A DNA stretch of 22,888 nt from Campylobacterota bacterium (GTDB lineage: Bacteria > Campylobacterota > Campylobacteria > Campylobacterales > Sulfurovaceae), in contig JAUVCL010000010.1 of assembly GCA_030595845.1 (NCBI GenBank), positions 1 through 22,888 on the forward strand, in the 5' to 3' direction. The notes below the pieces were generated by a model, which saw only the letters and a program-made list of their open reading frames with translations, searched no databases and was not told the origin of the DNA. The first letter of the stretch is position 1. Every line of letters starts with the position of its first letter. The position numbers and the translations under genes are program-made. Shown piece after piece: positions 22,629 to 22,888 of this stretch.

Positions 22629-22725
22629 GTAGGGGCGGTACCTCCGTGTCCGCCTGAAACATTTGCATGAGATGTATGTTTAATTTTTATTGCATCCATG
22701 GGAGGAGATAGGACTCCTCCCCTAC
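22629..22725. repeat. REP-like inverted doublet downstream of the second MazF gene
   Basis: The forward unit begins GTAGGGGCGG at 22629, with stem GGCGG (22634-22638) / CCGCC (22650-22654), partly extended. The reverse unit has stem GGGAGGAG (22700-22707) and CTCCTCCC (22714-22721), ending CCCCTAC at 22725. The reverse unit is almost identical to the one at 17866-17892, with a one-base shorter loop. These occupy the gap 22607-22852 together with the promoter below. Confidence 0.75.
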
Positions 22726-22817
22726 ATGCCCCTTATTTTCCGATGATAAATTTATATCAAGTTAATACTCCGTTGCTTGTAGCGGGGAAGCTTGTCAGAA
22801 AATCATTGATTTTTTGT

Positions 22818-22823
22818 TATAAT
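22818..22823 (+). promoter_or_regulatory. Extended -10 promoter for the gene at the right edge
   Basis: TGT immediately precedes TATAAT (22818-22823), giving the extended -10 pattern. The AAAGGAG ribosome site at 22840-22846 and ATG 22853 follow. Confidence 0.5.
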
Positions 22824-22852
22824 TAGAAAATAAAGATAATAAAGGAGTTTTC

Positions 22853-22888
22853 ATGCAAAAAATAACCATTGAAGTAAAAGATAACTAT
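22853..22888 (+). CDS. Partial CDS at window edge, probable small antitoxin
   Basis: Only 12 codons are inside the window: M-Q-K-I-T-I-E-V-K-D-N-Y. A strong AAAGGAG lies 6 bases before the ATG. The strand-like start resembles that of the antitoxin at 20227 (M-R-T-I-K-L-E-I-E-D-S), and many short addiction-module antitoxins begin like this. Nothing more can be said without the flanking sequence. Confidence 0.5.
   Translation, partial: MQKITIEVKDNY

Overview
The window is low-GC DNA with strong AAGGA-type ribosome sites, σ70-like TATAAT boxes and tightly packed, often overlapping genes. From remembered protein resemblance, it looks like an accessory segment of a Campylobacterota chromosome of the Sulfurovum/Sulfurimonas kind. 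That assignment is inference; no rRNA or tRNA gene is present to confirm it.

Region 1 (1-1552) is a graveyard. An AbiE-type toxin-antitoxin pair still has a palindromic operator in front of it, but the AbiEi antitoxin gene is frameshifted. The AbiEii toxin gene stops after its first nucleotidyltransferase motifs and runs straight into the 3' third of an unrelated DUF234-type ATPase gene. Region 2 (1663-3415) is a translationally chained trio: an ORF6N-domain protein, RadC, and a REP-associated tyrosine transposase (RAYT). The RAYT carries two inverted REP-like hairpins inside its own reading frame. An SGNH hydrolase follows on the minus strand (3441-4079); its only sensible start codon reads ATC.

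Region 3 (4258-16190) is the centrepiece, a two-partner secretion locus. A TpsB/CdiB-type outer-membrane transporter precedes a 2902-residue TpsA/CdiA-like filamentous protein. The C-terminal 250-300 residues of that protein look like an α/β-hydrolase (AHSQGT nucleophile elbow, candidate triad S2703/D2783/H2833). A lipoprotein gene overlaps the tpsA stop by 4 bases, a second lipoprotein gene follows, and then comes a short leftover that encodes the same C-terminal peptide as the first lipoprotein. I read this as a contact-dependent antagonism module of B-A-I order, with a lipase-like effector, a lipoprotein immunity candidate and an orphan immunity remnant.

Region 4 (16215-18616) holds a broken HepT-like gene, a two-gene unit (a membrane protein plus an exported peptidoglycan-binding-like protein), a cluster of three REP-like hairpins, and an intact Phd-VapC pair behind a perfect 25-bp palindrome. 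Region 5 (18849-21820) has a UDP-sugar dehydrogenase (TviB/WbpO type) and a UDP-sugar 4-epimerase (TviC/WbpP type), which typically supply uronic-acid sugars for surface polysaccharide. A PemK/MazF-type pair sits between them. Both sugar genes and the DNA upstream contain short arrays of degenerate 7-bp repeats, in frame where they fall in coding sequence. Region 6 (22027-22888) holds another PemK/MazF pair, another REP-like doublet, and the first 12 codons of a further antitoxin-like gene.

Overall the window combines a cell-surface and antagonism module and surface-sugar genes with selfish or addiction elements: one dead AbiE, one dead HepT, one VapBC, two MazF pairs and one partial antitoxin-like gene. 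It also has a RAYT family with REP-like hairpins scattered at three places.
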